64,000 bases of DNA from an uncultured Granulosicoccaceae bacterium (GTDB lineage Bacteria; Pseudomonadota; Gammaproteobacteria; CALCKW01): assembly GCA_937965695.1 (NCBI GenBank), contig CALCKW010000024.1, positions 62,001 to 126,000 of the forward strand, read 5' to 3'. The position numbers were made by a program, and so were the translations under genes. The notes below the pieces were generated by a model. It saw only the letters and a program-made list of their open reading frames with translations. It was not told the DNA's origin and did not search any database. Positions 8,589 to 17,220 of the stretch are shown here, one piece after another; position 1 is the stretch's first letter, and the number at the start of each line of letters is the position of its first letter.

Positions 8589-9329
8589 ATGGATTTCCAA
8601 CTGCTCGTCATAGCCGCCGTCGTGTATTTGTGTGCTGGAATGATCAAAGGCACTGTTGGAATTGGTCTTCCGACCTTCTCCATTTCACTCCTCAGCACAA
8701 TCGCTGACCCTCGCTGGGCAATGGCAGTCGTGCTACTCCCCATTTTTGCGACAAACCTCTGGCAGTTCTACCGTGCACAGGCACCTAAAAATATTGTCGT
8801 GAAGTACTGGCCCTTTGTCCTCATGTTGATTGGGTTTAATTATGTGGTCTCACTGCTGGGGTTTACCGTCGATACCGACAAGATTCTATTGGCACTGGGC
8901 GTTGTGGTTATCATTTTTTCGGTCAGTAACTTGATGCATCGCCCTCCACCACTACCCAAAAAATGGGATAAATCTGCACAGCTATTTGCCGGATTGCTGG
9001 CTGGAATTATGGGTGGGCTAACCTCCATATGGGGGCCTCCAATGGCGATGTATTTGTTGGCCAAGCGTATCGAAAAGGAAGAGTTTGTGCTCATCACTGG
9101 TGCCATCCTCACAGCCGGTTCGCTGCCGTTGATGCTCAGTTACGCTCAGTCTGGGCTGCTCACTTCTACTACCCTCGTCAGCTCGGCTGTGCTGCTTGCA
9201 CCAGCACTTCTCGGGATGTGGTTCGGTGAAAAGCTACGCAGGAGGATCAACACAGAACGATTTGAGAAGCTGCTACTGATCGTGTTTTTGTTATTAGGGA
9301 TGAATTTGATTCGCCGCGCAATTTATTAG
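8589..9329 (+). CDS. TSUP (TauE/SafE) family membrane transporter
   Basis: A 246-residue integral membrane protein with about eight hydrophobic segments. The GMIKGTVGIGLPTFS start and the repeated GIMGGLTSIWGPPMAMYLL motif in the second half are the duplicated signature of the TSUP (formerly DUF81) family. Relatives export sulfite, sulfoacetate or other organosulfur anions. It opens a plus-strand run that continues with a Rid protein and a DUF1028 protein. Release of sulfate or sulfite from a catabolic pathway would fit the sulfatase nearby, but this is inference from position only. Confidence 0.87.
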   Translation: MDFQLLVIAAVVYLCAGMIKGTVGIGLPTFSISLLSTIADPRWAMAVVLLPIFATNLWQFYRAQAPKNIVVKYWPFVLMLIGFNYVVSLLGFTVDTDKILLALGVVVIIFSVSNLMHRPPPLPKKWDKSAQLFAGLLAGIMGGLTSIWGPPMAMYLLAKRIEKEEFVLITGAILTAGSLPLMLSYAQSGLLTSTTLVSSAVLLAPALLGMWFGEKLRRRINTERFEKLLLIVFLLLGMNLIRRAIY

Positions 9330-9560
9330 ATTTAGAAAAATTTGAAGTTCCCTGGGGAACCAGCCGCATAAGCCGTTCGAGTATCATTCACCAGTGCTTA
9401 GTAAAACGCTAATTCGAGGTCTATCAAAACACCTGTGTGAGCAGGTAATATCATCATTGTCGCCCCCCTTTGCTTAGCAGCAACTATCTGGCGATCTACA
9501 CAGGTAATGTCGTTATCATCCAACTTCGGCTTTTTGCTTCAACCACCGGACCACTCTGTT

Positions 9561-9977
9561 ATGGCTCACCAACGCATTCGCAAATTCAACACGGCCCAAA
9601 CTTATCCCGAACAAAATTTGGACAACGACCTTTGCCAAGCAGTGGTTACTCAAGGCGGCAAAACGCTTTACCTTCGTGGGCAGTGTCCACAGAATCTTGA
9701 CGACGCAAAGAACATTGAGAGTCACGACCCCATCGAGCAGACCCATAAGGTCATGCAGAACATTAAACAGCTCATTGAAGAAGCTGGAGGGGATATGAGC
9801 CACTTAGTAAAAGTGGTCGTCTACATCACCGACGTGCGTCACAGAGAAGCGATTTACCGTACCATGGGTGAATACATTAAGGACGTTTACCCCGTGTCTA
9901 CTGGGTTGGTTGTGCAAGCCCTTGCGCGCCCGGAGTGGTTGGTCGAAATCGACGGCACCGCCGTTATCCCGGAGTGA
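9561..9977 (+). CDS. Rid/YjgF-family protein without the catalytic arginine
   Basis: A 138-residue Rid-superfamily protein from the ATG at 9561; an upstream in-frame ATG at 9507 adds 18 residues that do not resemble the family. The core fold and the VEI.GTAV C-terminus are clear. The catalytic Arg of RidA (in PARS of E. coli) is absent: the equivalent stretch here reads PVSTG. That places the protein in the Rid4-Rid7 subgroups, which do not have enamine/imine deaminase activity of the RidA type. The stop lies two codons before the DUF1028 start, so the two are translated together. Confidence 0.85.
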   Translation: MAHQRIRKFNTAQTYPEQNLDNDLCQAVVTQGGKTLYLRGQCPQNLDDAKNIESHDPIEQTHKVMQNIKQLIEEAGGDMSHLVKVVVYITDVRHREAIYRTMGEYIKDVYPVSTGLVVQALARPEWLVEIDGTAVIPE

Positions 9978-9981
9978 TCCC

Positions 9982-10656
9982 ATGACATTTTCTTTGGTTG
10001 CCCGCTGCAAAGATACAGGCATGTTTGGCCTCGCTATTTCATCTTCTTCACCCGCGGTCGCTGCACGTTGCTCATTTGCACGGGCTGGAGTCGGTGCTGT
10101 TGCAAGCCAAAATATTACGGACCCAAGTCTCGGCCCACGTACGCTTGACCTGATGCAACAAGGCTCAAGTGCTACTCAGGCTATCGAAGAACTTCAACGA
10201 GTAAGCCAATTTATGGCATATCGTCAGGTGTTGGCCGTGGATAACTCTGGGCAAACGGCTATCCACTCGGGGCCGAACTCACTCGGTATTTGGACACAAG
10301 CTCAAGCCAAAGACGTGGCTTCTGGCGGCAACTTGCTCGCCAATGCTGATATTCCACAAGCCATTGTCGACGGATTTTTATCCACCACTGGCCATTTGGG
10401 AGATCGGTTGATTGCCGCCATGAGAGCAGGTCTAGCGGCCGGTGGAGAGGCAGGCCCCGTACACTCTGCTGGTATGAAGATCGTCGACAAAGTCGCCTGG
10501 CCCAGTGCAGACCTACGATGTGACTGGAGCGAAGAATGCCCCATCGAGAACATCGCGAGCGCTTGGGAGGTCTATAAACCTCAGCTAGACGCTTATTTAC
10601 AGCGGGCTGCAGACCCGCGCGAAGCGCCTTCGTACGGTGTGCCTGGAGACGAATAA
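9982..10656 (+). CDS. DUF1028 family putative N-terminal-nucleophile hydrolase
   Basis: A 224-residue DUF1028 protein starting TFSLVARC, with the family blocks FGLAISSSSPAVAARC (about 14-30), GAVASQN, GNLLAN and AGGEAGPVHSAG. The fold resembles Ntn hydrolases but no member has an agreed reaction that I can name with confidence. An upstream in-frame ATG at 9868 would overlap the Rid gene and give an unrelated N-terminus, so 9982 is chosen. It is often found beside Rid-like proteins and amino-acid peptidases, as here with an M20 enzyme a few genes downstream. Confidence 0.85.
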   Translation: MTFSLVARCKDTGMFGLAISSSSPAVAARCSFARAGVGAVASQNITDPSLGPRTLDLMQQGSSATQAIEELQRVSQFMAYRQVLAVDNSGQTAIHSGPNSLGIWTQAQAKDVASGGNLLANADIPQAIVDGFLSTTGHLGDRLIAAMRAGLAAGGEAGPVHSAGMKIVDKVAWPSADLRCDWSEECPIENIASAWEVYKPQLDAYLQRAADPREAPSYGVPGDE

Positions 10657-10756
10657 CCGCAGAATAACGCTAGCTTGCAGCCCCTACCTCTAAGGTGCCT
10701 GCGAGTGCCCCCCTTTGACAAAGACTGCAGGCTCGCGCCAACATAGCATTTCTCCT

Positions 10757-10776
10757 GTGAGTGAAAACTCACTCAC
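10757..10776. promoter_or_regulatory. Perfect 8-bp inverted repeat before the LysR gene
   Basis: GTGAGTGA and TCACTCAC are separated by four bases and end 19 bases before the ATG of the LysR gene. The arms are exact complements. The position suits a repressor or autoregulation site, or a hairpin in the leader. No T-run follows, so it is not a terminator. Confidence 0.45.
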
Positions 10777-10795
10777 GCGTTAGAGATAACACAAC

Positions 10796-11728
10796 ATGGC
10801 ACTGCACTACACACTTCGACAGCTTGAGTACTTTGTTGCCGTTGGCGATGAGGGCAGCATTGTCAAAGCTTCCCGCAAAGTAAATGTCAGTTCACCCTCC
10901 ATCTCGGCAGCGATTACTCAGCTCGAGGAGGAGTTTGAGTTACGTCTATTTGTTCGAAAACACGCCCAAGGCCTGACTTTGACACCGGCGGGGCAGCAGT
11001 TTTTAGGTCAGGCGCGGCGCGTATTACAAGAAGCGTCCGAGATGAGCCGACTAGCCGACAAGCTATCCGGTGAAGTTCAAGGCCAGCTTAAGGTAGGTTG
11101 CCTTCTGACATTCGCGCAACTTATTGTGCCGAGTTTACGCCGAGAGTTTGAACAGCAGTTTCCAAAAGTCAGTGTCAGCCAGACTGAACTGGATCAGTTA
11201 GAGATTTTTGAAATGCTGCGATCAGCGCAAATTGACGTCGCGCTCAGCTACGATCTCGACATTCCAAACGACATCGCTTTTATCCCATTGCTTGAGCTAC
11301 CACCCTATGTAATGGTCGGTGAAAAGCACCCACTCGCTCACCTATCCACTGTTACTTTGTCAGACTTAAATGACCACCGAATGGTCCTATTGGATCTGCC
11401 ACACAGCAGCGAGTATTTTCTCAGTTTGTTTGACCAGTCTGGTGTTCAGCCAGAGATTGTCGAACGGACCAAAGATATGGCGGTTCTGCGCAGCTTGGTC
11501 GCCAACGATTTTGGCTATTCGATCGCCAATATTCGCCCAAAGAACGATTTGGCACCTGATGGGAAACCACTGCGCTTTTTACCGTTCAGTGGTGCGCTTC
11601 GCCCCATGAATCTGGGCATAGCACTGGTGGACGAACTAGCCAACGTGTTGACCGTGCAGAAGTTTGTCGAGCACTGCCGTAACCACATAGGCAAATCGCC
11701 ACTTCTTGTCAGTGATCAGCAGGTTTAA
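10796..11728 (+). CDS. LysR-family transcriptional regulator
   Basis: A 310-residue LysR regulator. Residues 1-62 form the winged helix-turn-helix (LRQLEYFVAVGDEGSIVKASRKVNVSS region) and about 92-300 the periplasmic-binding-protein-like sensor domain. It lies between the Rid/DUF1028 pair and the trimethylamine-dehydrogenase-like gene, all on the plus strand, and probably controls that module. The inverted repeat at 10757-10776 just upstream may be its own operator. The inducer is unknown. Confidence 0.93.
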   Translation: MALHYTLRQLEYFVAVGDEGSIVKASRKVNVSSPSISAAITQLEEEFELRLFVRKHAQGLTLTPAGQQFLGQARRVLQEASEMSRLADKLSGEVQGQLKVGCLLTFAQLIVPSLRREFEQQFPKVSVSQTELDQLEIFEMLRSAQIDVALSYDLDIPNDIAFIPLLELPPYVMVGEKHPLAHLSTVTLSDLNDHRMVLLDLPHSSEYFLSLFDQSGVQPEIVERTKDMAVLRSLVANDFGYSIANIRPKNDLAPDGKPLRFLPFSGALRPMNLGIALVDELANVLTVQKFVEHCRNHIGKSPLLVSDQQV

Positions 11729-11828
11729 ACAGCGATTAGAGAAACTCAAAGCCGTGGTTTTGTAACGCCGACTTCCATCTTGCTCACTTATTTGTGAAAG
11801 TATGAGAACCTGTAAACGGAGTAAGACA

Positions 11829-13898
11829 TTGCGAGATCCGCGATACGACACCTTATTTGAGCCACAAACTATTGGCCCACTAACCGCCAAGAATCGTTTT
11901 TTTCAAGTGCCCCACTGCAATGGTGGTGGTTATCGAGATCCCTCAGCAGCTGCTGAAATGCGCGGCGTTAAAGCACAGGGCGGATGGGGCGTTATTTTTA
12001 CAGAGCAGTGCGAGATGCACCACAGCTCCGAGATCACACCTTTTATCGAGCTGCGTCTTTGGGAAGACAAAGACATACCGCAACTGCGCAAGATGTCAGA
12101 AAAAATGAAGAGCCACGGAGCGCTCGCAGGTATACAGCTCGCCTACTCTGGCATAAACGGACCAAACCTTTACAGCAGAGAAGTGCCCCTTGCGCCGTCT
12201 GCCATGCCAATAAGAACCTTCACCAACGACCCTTTGCAGGCGCGGGCACTGAGCAAAAAGGACATCAAAGACTTGCGCCGTTGGTTTGTCAATGCCGCCA
12301 AACGTTCCCAGCTGGCGGGTTTTGACCTCATTTGTCTTTACGGCGCCCACGGCTTTGGCATTTTCCAACACTTCTTAAGCCGAGCAACAAATCAACGCAA
12401 CGATGAATACGGTGGCAGTTTGGAAAACCGTTCGCGTTTTGCGCGCGAAGTGATCGCTGACATGCGTGATGCAGTTGGCGACAAAATGGCGCTGACGCTG
12501 CGGGTGAGCTTAGACGAAACCATCGGCGAACTGGGTTTTTCAAACGCCGAGGTTCGCGACTTTATCGAAATGAACAAAGACCTGCCGGATCTATGGGATT
12601 TGGCACAAGGCACTTGGGAAGATTGCTCAGGACCGTCGCGATTTAAAGAAGAAGCAGCACAACAAAACCTCATACGCGGCATCCGCGAGTTGACGGACAA
12701 ACCCATTGTCGGTGTTGGTCGTTTTACTAGCCCCGACGTTATGGTCAAACAAATTAACTCTGGTCTCTTAGATTTCATTGGCTGTGCCCGCCCCTCTATA
12801 GCCGATCCTTTTTTGCCTAAAAAAATTGAAGAAGGCCGCCCTGAGGATATTCGCGAGTGCATAGGTTGTAATATCTGTATCACCGGCGACATGACGATGT
12901 CACTCAGCCGATGTACACAGAACCCAACGTTTATGGAAGAATGGCGTAAAGGCTGGCACCCTGAGAACATGAACAGTAAGGGTGACAGCGACAATGTTTT
13001 GGTCGTCGGTTCTGGCCCAGCAGGATTAGAAGCAGCGTGGGCACTGTGCCGTCGTGGGTACAACGTCGCGATTGCCGAAGCACGCACCGTCATCGGTGGC
13101 CGTGTAGAACGCGAACGCAAGCTACCGGGCTTATCGGCATGGGGCCGTGTTGCCGACTACCGCCAATACCAATTGTCGCAGCGAGCCGATGTCGAGATAT
13201 ACCTAGACAGCAAGTTGGATGCTCAAGACATCTTAGATTTCGGCTGTGAGAATGTTTGTATTGCCACAGGTGCGGCGTGGCGTGCAGATGGTGTGTCACG
13301 TCAACACTTGGTTCCGATGCCAATTTCAGCAGACGCCACGATTTATACACCGGACCATTTAATGGACGGCAAAATACCCGGCGGAAAAGTTATTGTTTAC
13401 GACGATGATCACTATTACATGGGCGGTGTGCTCGCCGAGCTTTTGGTCAAAAACGGCGCGAACGTGACATTGATTACCCCGTCAGCCTATGTCTCTGATT
13501 GGACAATAAACACTTTAGAGCAAGCAGAAATACACGCCCGGCTTGTTGAACTTGGTGTAGAAATCGTTTTAAACAGAGGCGTAACGGAAATCAAAAAAGA
13601 CCAAGTACAAAGCAATTGCATTTACACAGGGCGCACGCATAGCTATGAATGTGACGCGGTTGTGGTGGTAGCCTCCCGTTTAGAGAACAATTCTCTTTTC
13701 TCAGCACTAGAGTCGCGACAAACAGAATGGGCTGACAACGGAATCAAGTCAGTCAAAATTATTGGTGATGCGGAGGCCCCCGGACCCATTGCTTGGGCAA
13801 CTTATGCAGGTCATCGCTACGCGAGAGAACTCGATACTGCTGACTGGGGTGATGAATTGCCATTCCGCCGTGAAATCACAGCACTGGCCTTGGATTGA
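11829..13898 (+). CDS. Trimethylamine-dehydrogenase-like iron-sulfur flavoprotein
   Basis: A 689-residue protein with an N-terminal FMN TIM barrel, a [4Fe-4S] site (Cys344, 347, 350 and 362) and C-terminal FAD/NAD-like domains (GSGPAG near 394). Similarity to trimethylamine dehydrogenase covers the full length. Cys30 in VPHC matches the cysteine that binds FMN covalently; Tyr171 and His174 match catalytic residues. Of the aromatic substrate bowl, Trp256 remains, but Gln60 replaces Tyr60 and the third Trp is missing. It should demethylate a secondary or tertiary amine other than trimethylamine, for example dimethylamine, dimethylglycine or N-methylproline. A TTG at 11829 with GGAG seven bases upstream is preferred to the ATG at 11802, because it places the N-terminus and Cys30 in exact register with the family. 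Confidence 0.85.
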   Translation: MRDPRYDTLFEPQTIGPLTAKNRFFQVPHCNGGGYRDPSAAAEMRGVKAQGGWGVIFTEQCEMHHSSEITPFIELRLWEDKDIPQLRKMSEKMKSHGALAGIQLAYSGINGPNLYSREVPLAPSAMPIRTFTNDPLQARALSKKDIKDLRRWFVNAAKRSQLAGFDLICLYGAHGFGIFQHFLSRATNQRNDEYGGSLENRSRFAREVIADMRDAVGDKMALTLRVSLDETIGELGFSNAEVRDFIEMNKDLPDLWDLAQGTWEDCSGPSRFKEEAAQQNLIRGIRELTDKPIVGVGRFTSPDVMVKQINSGLLDFIGCARPSIADPFLPKKIEEGRPEDIRECIGCNICITGDMTMSLSRCTQNPTFMEEWRKGWHPENMNSKGDSDNVLVVGSGPAGLEAAWALCRRGYNVAIAEARTVIGGRVERERKLPGLSAWGRVADYRQYQLSQRADVEIYLDSKLDAQDILDFGCENVCIATGAAWRADGVSRQHLVPMPISADATIYTPDHLMDGKIPGGKVIVYDDDHYYMGGVLAELLVKNGANVTLITPSAYVSDWTINTLEQAEIHARLVELGVEIVLNRGVTEIKKDQVQSNCIYTGRTHSYECDAVVVVASRLENNSLFSALESRQTEWADNGIKSVKIIGDAEAPGPIAWATYAGHRYARELDTADWGDELPFRREITALALD

Positions 13899-13899
13899 T

Positions 13900-15057
13900 A
13901 TGAAGACAACGCTCGAACTCTTAGAAAAACTTATAGCTTTTCCCACAGTCAGTTCCGAAAGTAATCTAGAGATTATTGGCTTTCTTCGCCTGTTCTTGAT
14001 CGAGCGCGGATTTGAGGTTTACCAAATAGATGACCCGCTTGAAAAAAAAGCAGGTCTATTTGCCAGCATTGGCCCAGGTGGTCCTGGAGGTATCTTACTT
14101 TCAGGGCATACGGACGTCGTACCAACGCAAGAGCAGAATTGGAGTCGCCCAGACTTCAGACTGACATTAGAAAAAAATCGCGCCTATGGACGCGGAACAA
14201 CTGACATGAAAGGTTTTGTCGCCAGCATGCTTTATGCCGCAGAGTTGGCCTCTCAAGCTAAACTCAACCAACCACTAAAGCTGGCGCTTTCTTATGACGA
14301 AGAAGTGGGCTGTGTCGGCATAAAAAAAATGATCGGGGAATTGGCTTCAAAAATAGGCCTGCCAGACGTCGCCATTGTGGGAGAACCTACTGCAATGCAA
14401 GTTGCCATTGGTCACAAGGGAAAATCAGCTATCCGAGCCACGTGCGCGGGCCAAAGCGGCCATTCTTCACTGGCGCCAAGATTTGTTAATGCCCTTCATA
14501 TCGCTACCGATTTTGTGGATGGCTTGCGATATTTACAAAATGAAATGGCCACTTCTGGTGCTCGCGACGAACACTACGACATTCCCTACTCTACGGTTCA
14601 TGTGGGCAAACTTCAGGGTGGTATCGCTTTAAATATTGTTCCAGATAATGCCGTCATCGATTTCGAATATCGTTATTTGGCAGCTGACAACGGCGAACAT
14701 TTAATGAACAAAATTAGAGCAGTAGCAGAGCAAACCGTGAGTAAGTATCGTGTTGGCTTCCCAGCTGCAGCGATTGAATTAGATAATTACAACTCTTACC
14801 CTGGTTTAGATGTGCCAGCAGACAGCGATGTCATCAGTCAGGTTCAGCACTTTGCGCAGAGCAACTCGACCACTAAAGTGGCTTTTGGCACTGAAGCAGG
14901 ATACTTCGACGGTCTAGGCATACCGACGGTAGTTTGTGGCCCCGGCAACATGGAAGAGCAAGGGCACAAACCGGATGAGCACATTACCCTCGAGCAGCTC
15001 GCAGCCTGCGATGCGATGATGACACGCATTGTGCAAAAGCTAAGCGATCAGACTTAA
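13900..15057 (+). CDS. M20 peptidase, acetylornithine-deacetylase (ArgE)-like
   Basis: A 385-residue M20 metallohydrolase: metal motif GHTDVVP (about 67-73), GRGTTDMKG, the catalytic Glu pair in YDEEVG, and a dimerisation-domain segment GHKGKSAIRATCAGQSGHSS in the middle. Length and order match ArgE. It starts one base after the stop of the amine-dehydrogenase-like gene. An upstream in-frame ATG at 13762 lies deep inside that gene and is rejected. In this setting it more likely removes an acyl group from an N-acylated catabolic intermediate than makes arginine; that is inference. Confidence 0.83.
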   Translation: MKTTLELLEKLIAFPTVSSESNLEIIGFLRLFLIERGFEVYQIDDPLEKKAGLFASIGPGGPGGILLSGHTDVVPTQEQNWSRPDFRLTLEKNRAYGRGTTDMKGFVASMLYAAELASQAKLNQPLKLALSYDEEVGCVGIKKMIGELASKIGLPDVAIVGEPTAMQVAIGHKGKSAIRATCAGQSGHSSLAPRFVNALHIATDFVDGLRYLQNEMATSGARDEHYDIPYSTVHVGKLQGGIALNIVPDNAVIDFEYRYLAADNGEHLMNKIRAVAEQTVSKYRVGFPAAAIELDNYNSYPGLDVPADSDVISQVQHFAQSNSTTKVAFGTEAGYFDGLGIPTVVCGPGNMEEQGHKPDEHITLEQLAACDAMMTRIVQKLSDQT

Positions 15058-15062
15058 TGAAC

Positions 15063-16334
15063 TTAGCCTTTATTTAGAGCTTTGTCGTGGTACTGCTGAT
15101 ACTGGAACTGCGTGGTTATATGATCAGCAACATACTTAGCATCATGCCAAACGCCCCAAATAAAAGAAGAGCCACGCCGAGATTGCCAAGGTAAGCCCAA
15201 AAAATAGATTCCGCGTTCAGTAGAGACACCGCGTTGATGCACGGGTTCACCTTTTTCATCGAATGCATCAACCTTTAACCAACTGTAGTCACGCGCAAAT
15301 CCGGTCGCCCAAATTATCGTCGTGACACCCGCTTTTACTAAATCAAGCCGCTGGATGGGATCAACGACACAAGCGGGGCTCGACTCAAATAATCGTGCCT
15401 CCGGCTCTTCGGGTAATTCGAGGCCGTTGCGGATAACGTAAGCATCGGCCTCGTCCAGCATGGATAAGTAGTTATCGTCACCATTGCTTATGTTCTTCGC
15501 GACGTCATCTGCAAAGCTCAATACCCCTTCACTGTAAGATTCAGTTCGACCGACAAGTAGCATGCCTTGTGACGCAAAGCGCCGAAAGTCGACCGTTCTT
15601 CCGCCATTGGCACCGCTGACGGCGATAGTGACATGTTCGGTGCCAGGGTTGGGCGCCGCTAAATCCCATTTACCCAGTACACCCAGCCACCAGCAAAAAT
15701 CCCGACCTCGGTAACTACGTGGCGGCCGATCATGCGGGCCAACCGATAGATATACCTGCCTACCCGCTAACGCTAGTTCCTCGGCGATCTGTGAGCCCGA
15801 TGAACCCGCACCTACGACCATCACAGCTCCATTTGGTAATTGATTGGGGTTGCGGTAGTCGTGCGAGTGTATTTGTTTTATGCCTTGATTTTTGGGTACT
15901 AATGCAGGGATGACTGGCCGCTGGAAAGGGCCGGTTGCGCAAACAATATTGTCAGCCTCAATCACACCTTGAGAGGTTTCAACGCGAAATCCCAAATGAC
16001 CTTCAAGCTTTCGCACATCACGCACTTCTACGCCGCAGCGTATGGGGGCATCTATTTGCTTGGCAAAAACTTCAAAGTAGTCTGCTACTTTTTCTTTGGG
16101 AGCAAACTCATCATCTTCAACGCCTACCACGCTGAACGCCATACTTGGAAAGCGGTCGTGCCAAGATGGGCCATTGGCTGCTAGCGAGTCCCATCGCCCA
16201 CTTCGCCACTGCTCGGCTATTCGATGCTTCTCAAGCACTAAATGAGAGACGCCGCTGTTGCTCAGGTGTTCGCTCATGGCCAAGCCCGCTTGACCGGCGC
16301 CAATGACCAGCGTTGCTACTTTTTCAACAGACAT
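15063..16334 (-). CDS. Flavin-containing monooxygenase-like oxidoreductase
   Basis: A 423-residue two-dinucleotide-domain flavoprotein: FAD motif GAGQAGLAMS near residue 11, NADPH motif GAGSSGSQIAEEL near residue 170, and an ATGF motif (IIWATGFARDYSWL) late. This is the arrangement of the YUCCA/CzcO-like bacterial monooxygenases, which oxygenate soft nucleophiles or keto acids. The start at 16334 has AGGG upstream; the earlier in-frame ATG at 16358 lacks one. It converges on the M20 gene, with five bases between stops. The substrate is unknown. Confidence 0.82.
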   Translation of the reverse strand: MSVEKVATLVIGAGQAGLAMSEHLSNSGVSHLVLEKHRIAEQWRSGRWDSLAANGPSWHDRFPSMAFSVVGVEDDEFAPKEKVADYFEVFAKQIDAPIRCGVEVRDVRKLEGHLGFRVETSQGVIEADNIVCATGPFQRPVIPALVPKNQGIKQIHSHDYRNPNQLPNGAVMVVGAGSSGSQIAEELALAGRQVYLSVGPHDRPPRSYRGRDFCWWLGVLGKWDLAAPNPGTEHVTIAVSGANGGRTVDFRRFASQGMLLVGRTESYSEGVLSFADDVAKNISNGDDNYLSMLDEADAYVIRNGLELPEEPEARLFESSPACVVDPIQRLDLVKAGVTTIIWATGFARDYSWLKVDAFDEKGEPVHQRGVSTERGIYFLGLPWQSRRGSSFIWGVWHDAKYVADHITTQFQYQQYHDKALNKG

Positions 16335-16491
16335 TGTGCGCCCTATGCTTTTATACAAAAAATTCTTAACTACTGATTTGATTATATTGTAAGCGCCCGG
16401 TGGCTAAAAACAGCATTTGCTTAAGTTCAGATTGGGCAGATGCTAAGTAACGTTTAGCACCTAAAGAGCTAGGTAAACGCTGTTTGAATTG

Positions 16492-17220
16492 CTAAATAAG
16501 CGCCAAAGCAGTCAAAATCCAAGGCAGTAGAAAAGCAGTCAGCACTGTAGAAAGCGCCATTGCCAAGCCAGCAAAAGCACCCATCTCATTACTCACTTGG
16601 AACGCTCTGGCTGTACCAATCCCGTGAGCTGTTACACCTATTGCAACACCTTTTACTGAGTCGTTCTCTATACGAAAAAAGGTTAACAATCGTGTGCCCA
16701 GGACAGCGCCGAGAATACCGGTGGTGACAACCAAAACGGCAGAGAGTGTGGGTAGTGCACCTATCTCTTCTGCAATACCCATGGCAACCGGAGCGGTGAC
16801 TGATTTTGGTGCAAGCGATAGCTGAGTAAGCAAGCTGGCACCCAAAAGCCTCGAAATATAGACGGCACTAAGGCTTCCAAAAACAACACCAAATAGTAGG
16901 GAGACGGCGATTGGCATCCACAGTGCTTTTATGCGATCAAATTGCTGAACTAACGGAATGGCTAAAGCTACTGTAGCTGGCCCCAACAAGAAGTGAACAA
17001 ACTGTGCTCCATCAAAATAAACCCGATACTCAGTGCCGGAAATTTGCAGCAAGCAGATGATGATAAACACGGACACCAATACTGGGTTGAGCAGAGGATG
17101 GCTGCCGCTGCGCAAATACACCGCGTGAGCTATGCAATACGAAACGAGTGTGACCGTGAGTCCAAGCAACGGTGAGGTCGAGAGATAAACCCAAAGTGTG
17201 GCGAGGTTGTTTTCAGTCAT
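16492..17220 (-). CDS. lrgB: LrgB-family membrane protein
   Basis: A hydrophobic protein of about 242 residues with multiple membrane segments and the conserved LAPKSVTAPVAMGIAEEIG and GVTAHGIGTARAF blocks of LrgB/CidB/YohK. With LrgA it forms the holin-antiholin-like pair linked to murein hydrolase control and, in some bacteria, export of small metabolites such as pyruvate or glycolate. The longer frame from 17292 would run well back into lrgA, so the ATG at 17220 (or the one at 17226) is preferred; it overlaps the lrgA stop by a few bases. Confidence 0.93.
   Translation of the reverse strand: MTENNLATLWVYLSTSPLLGLTVTLVSYCIAHAVYLRSGSHPLLNPVLVSVFIIICLLQISGTEYRVYFDGAQFVHFLLGPATVALAIPLVQQFDRIKALWMPIAVSLLFGVVFGSLSAVYISRLLGASLLTQLSLAPKSVTAPVAMGIAEEIGALPTLSAVLVVTTGILGAVLGTRLLTFFRIENDSVKGVAIGVTAHGIGTARAFQVSNEMGAFAGLAMALSTVLTAFLLPWILTALALI

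Noticed and set aside
9347..9360. GTTCCC-TG-GGGAAC palindrome after the TSUP gene as a terminator
   Set aside because: The loop is only two bases and no T-run follows on the plus strand.
12392..13120. A 242-residue open frame on the minus strand inside the amine-dehydrogenase gene
   Set aside because: It lies antisense to a gene with clear family motifs, has a serine/arginine/proline-rich composition and no recognisable domain.
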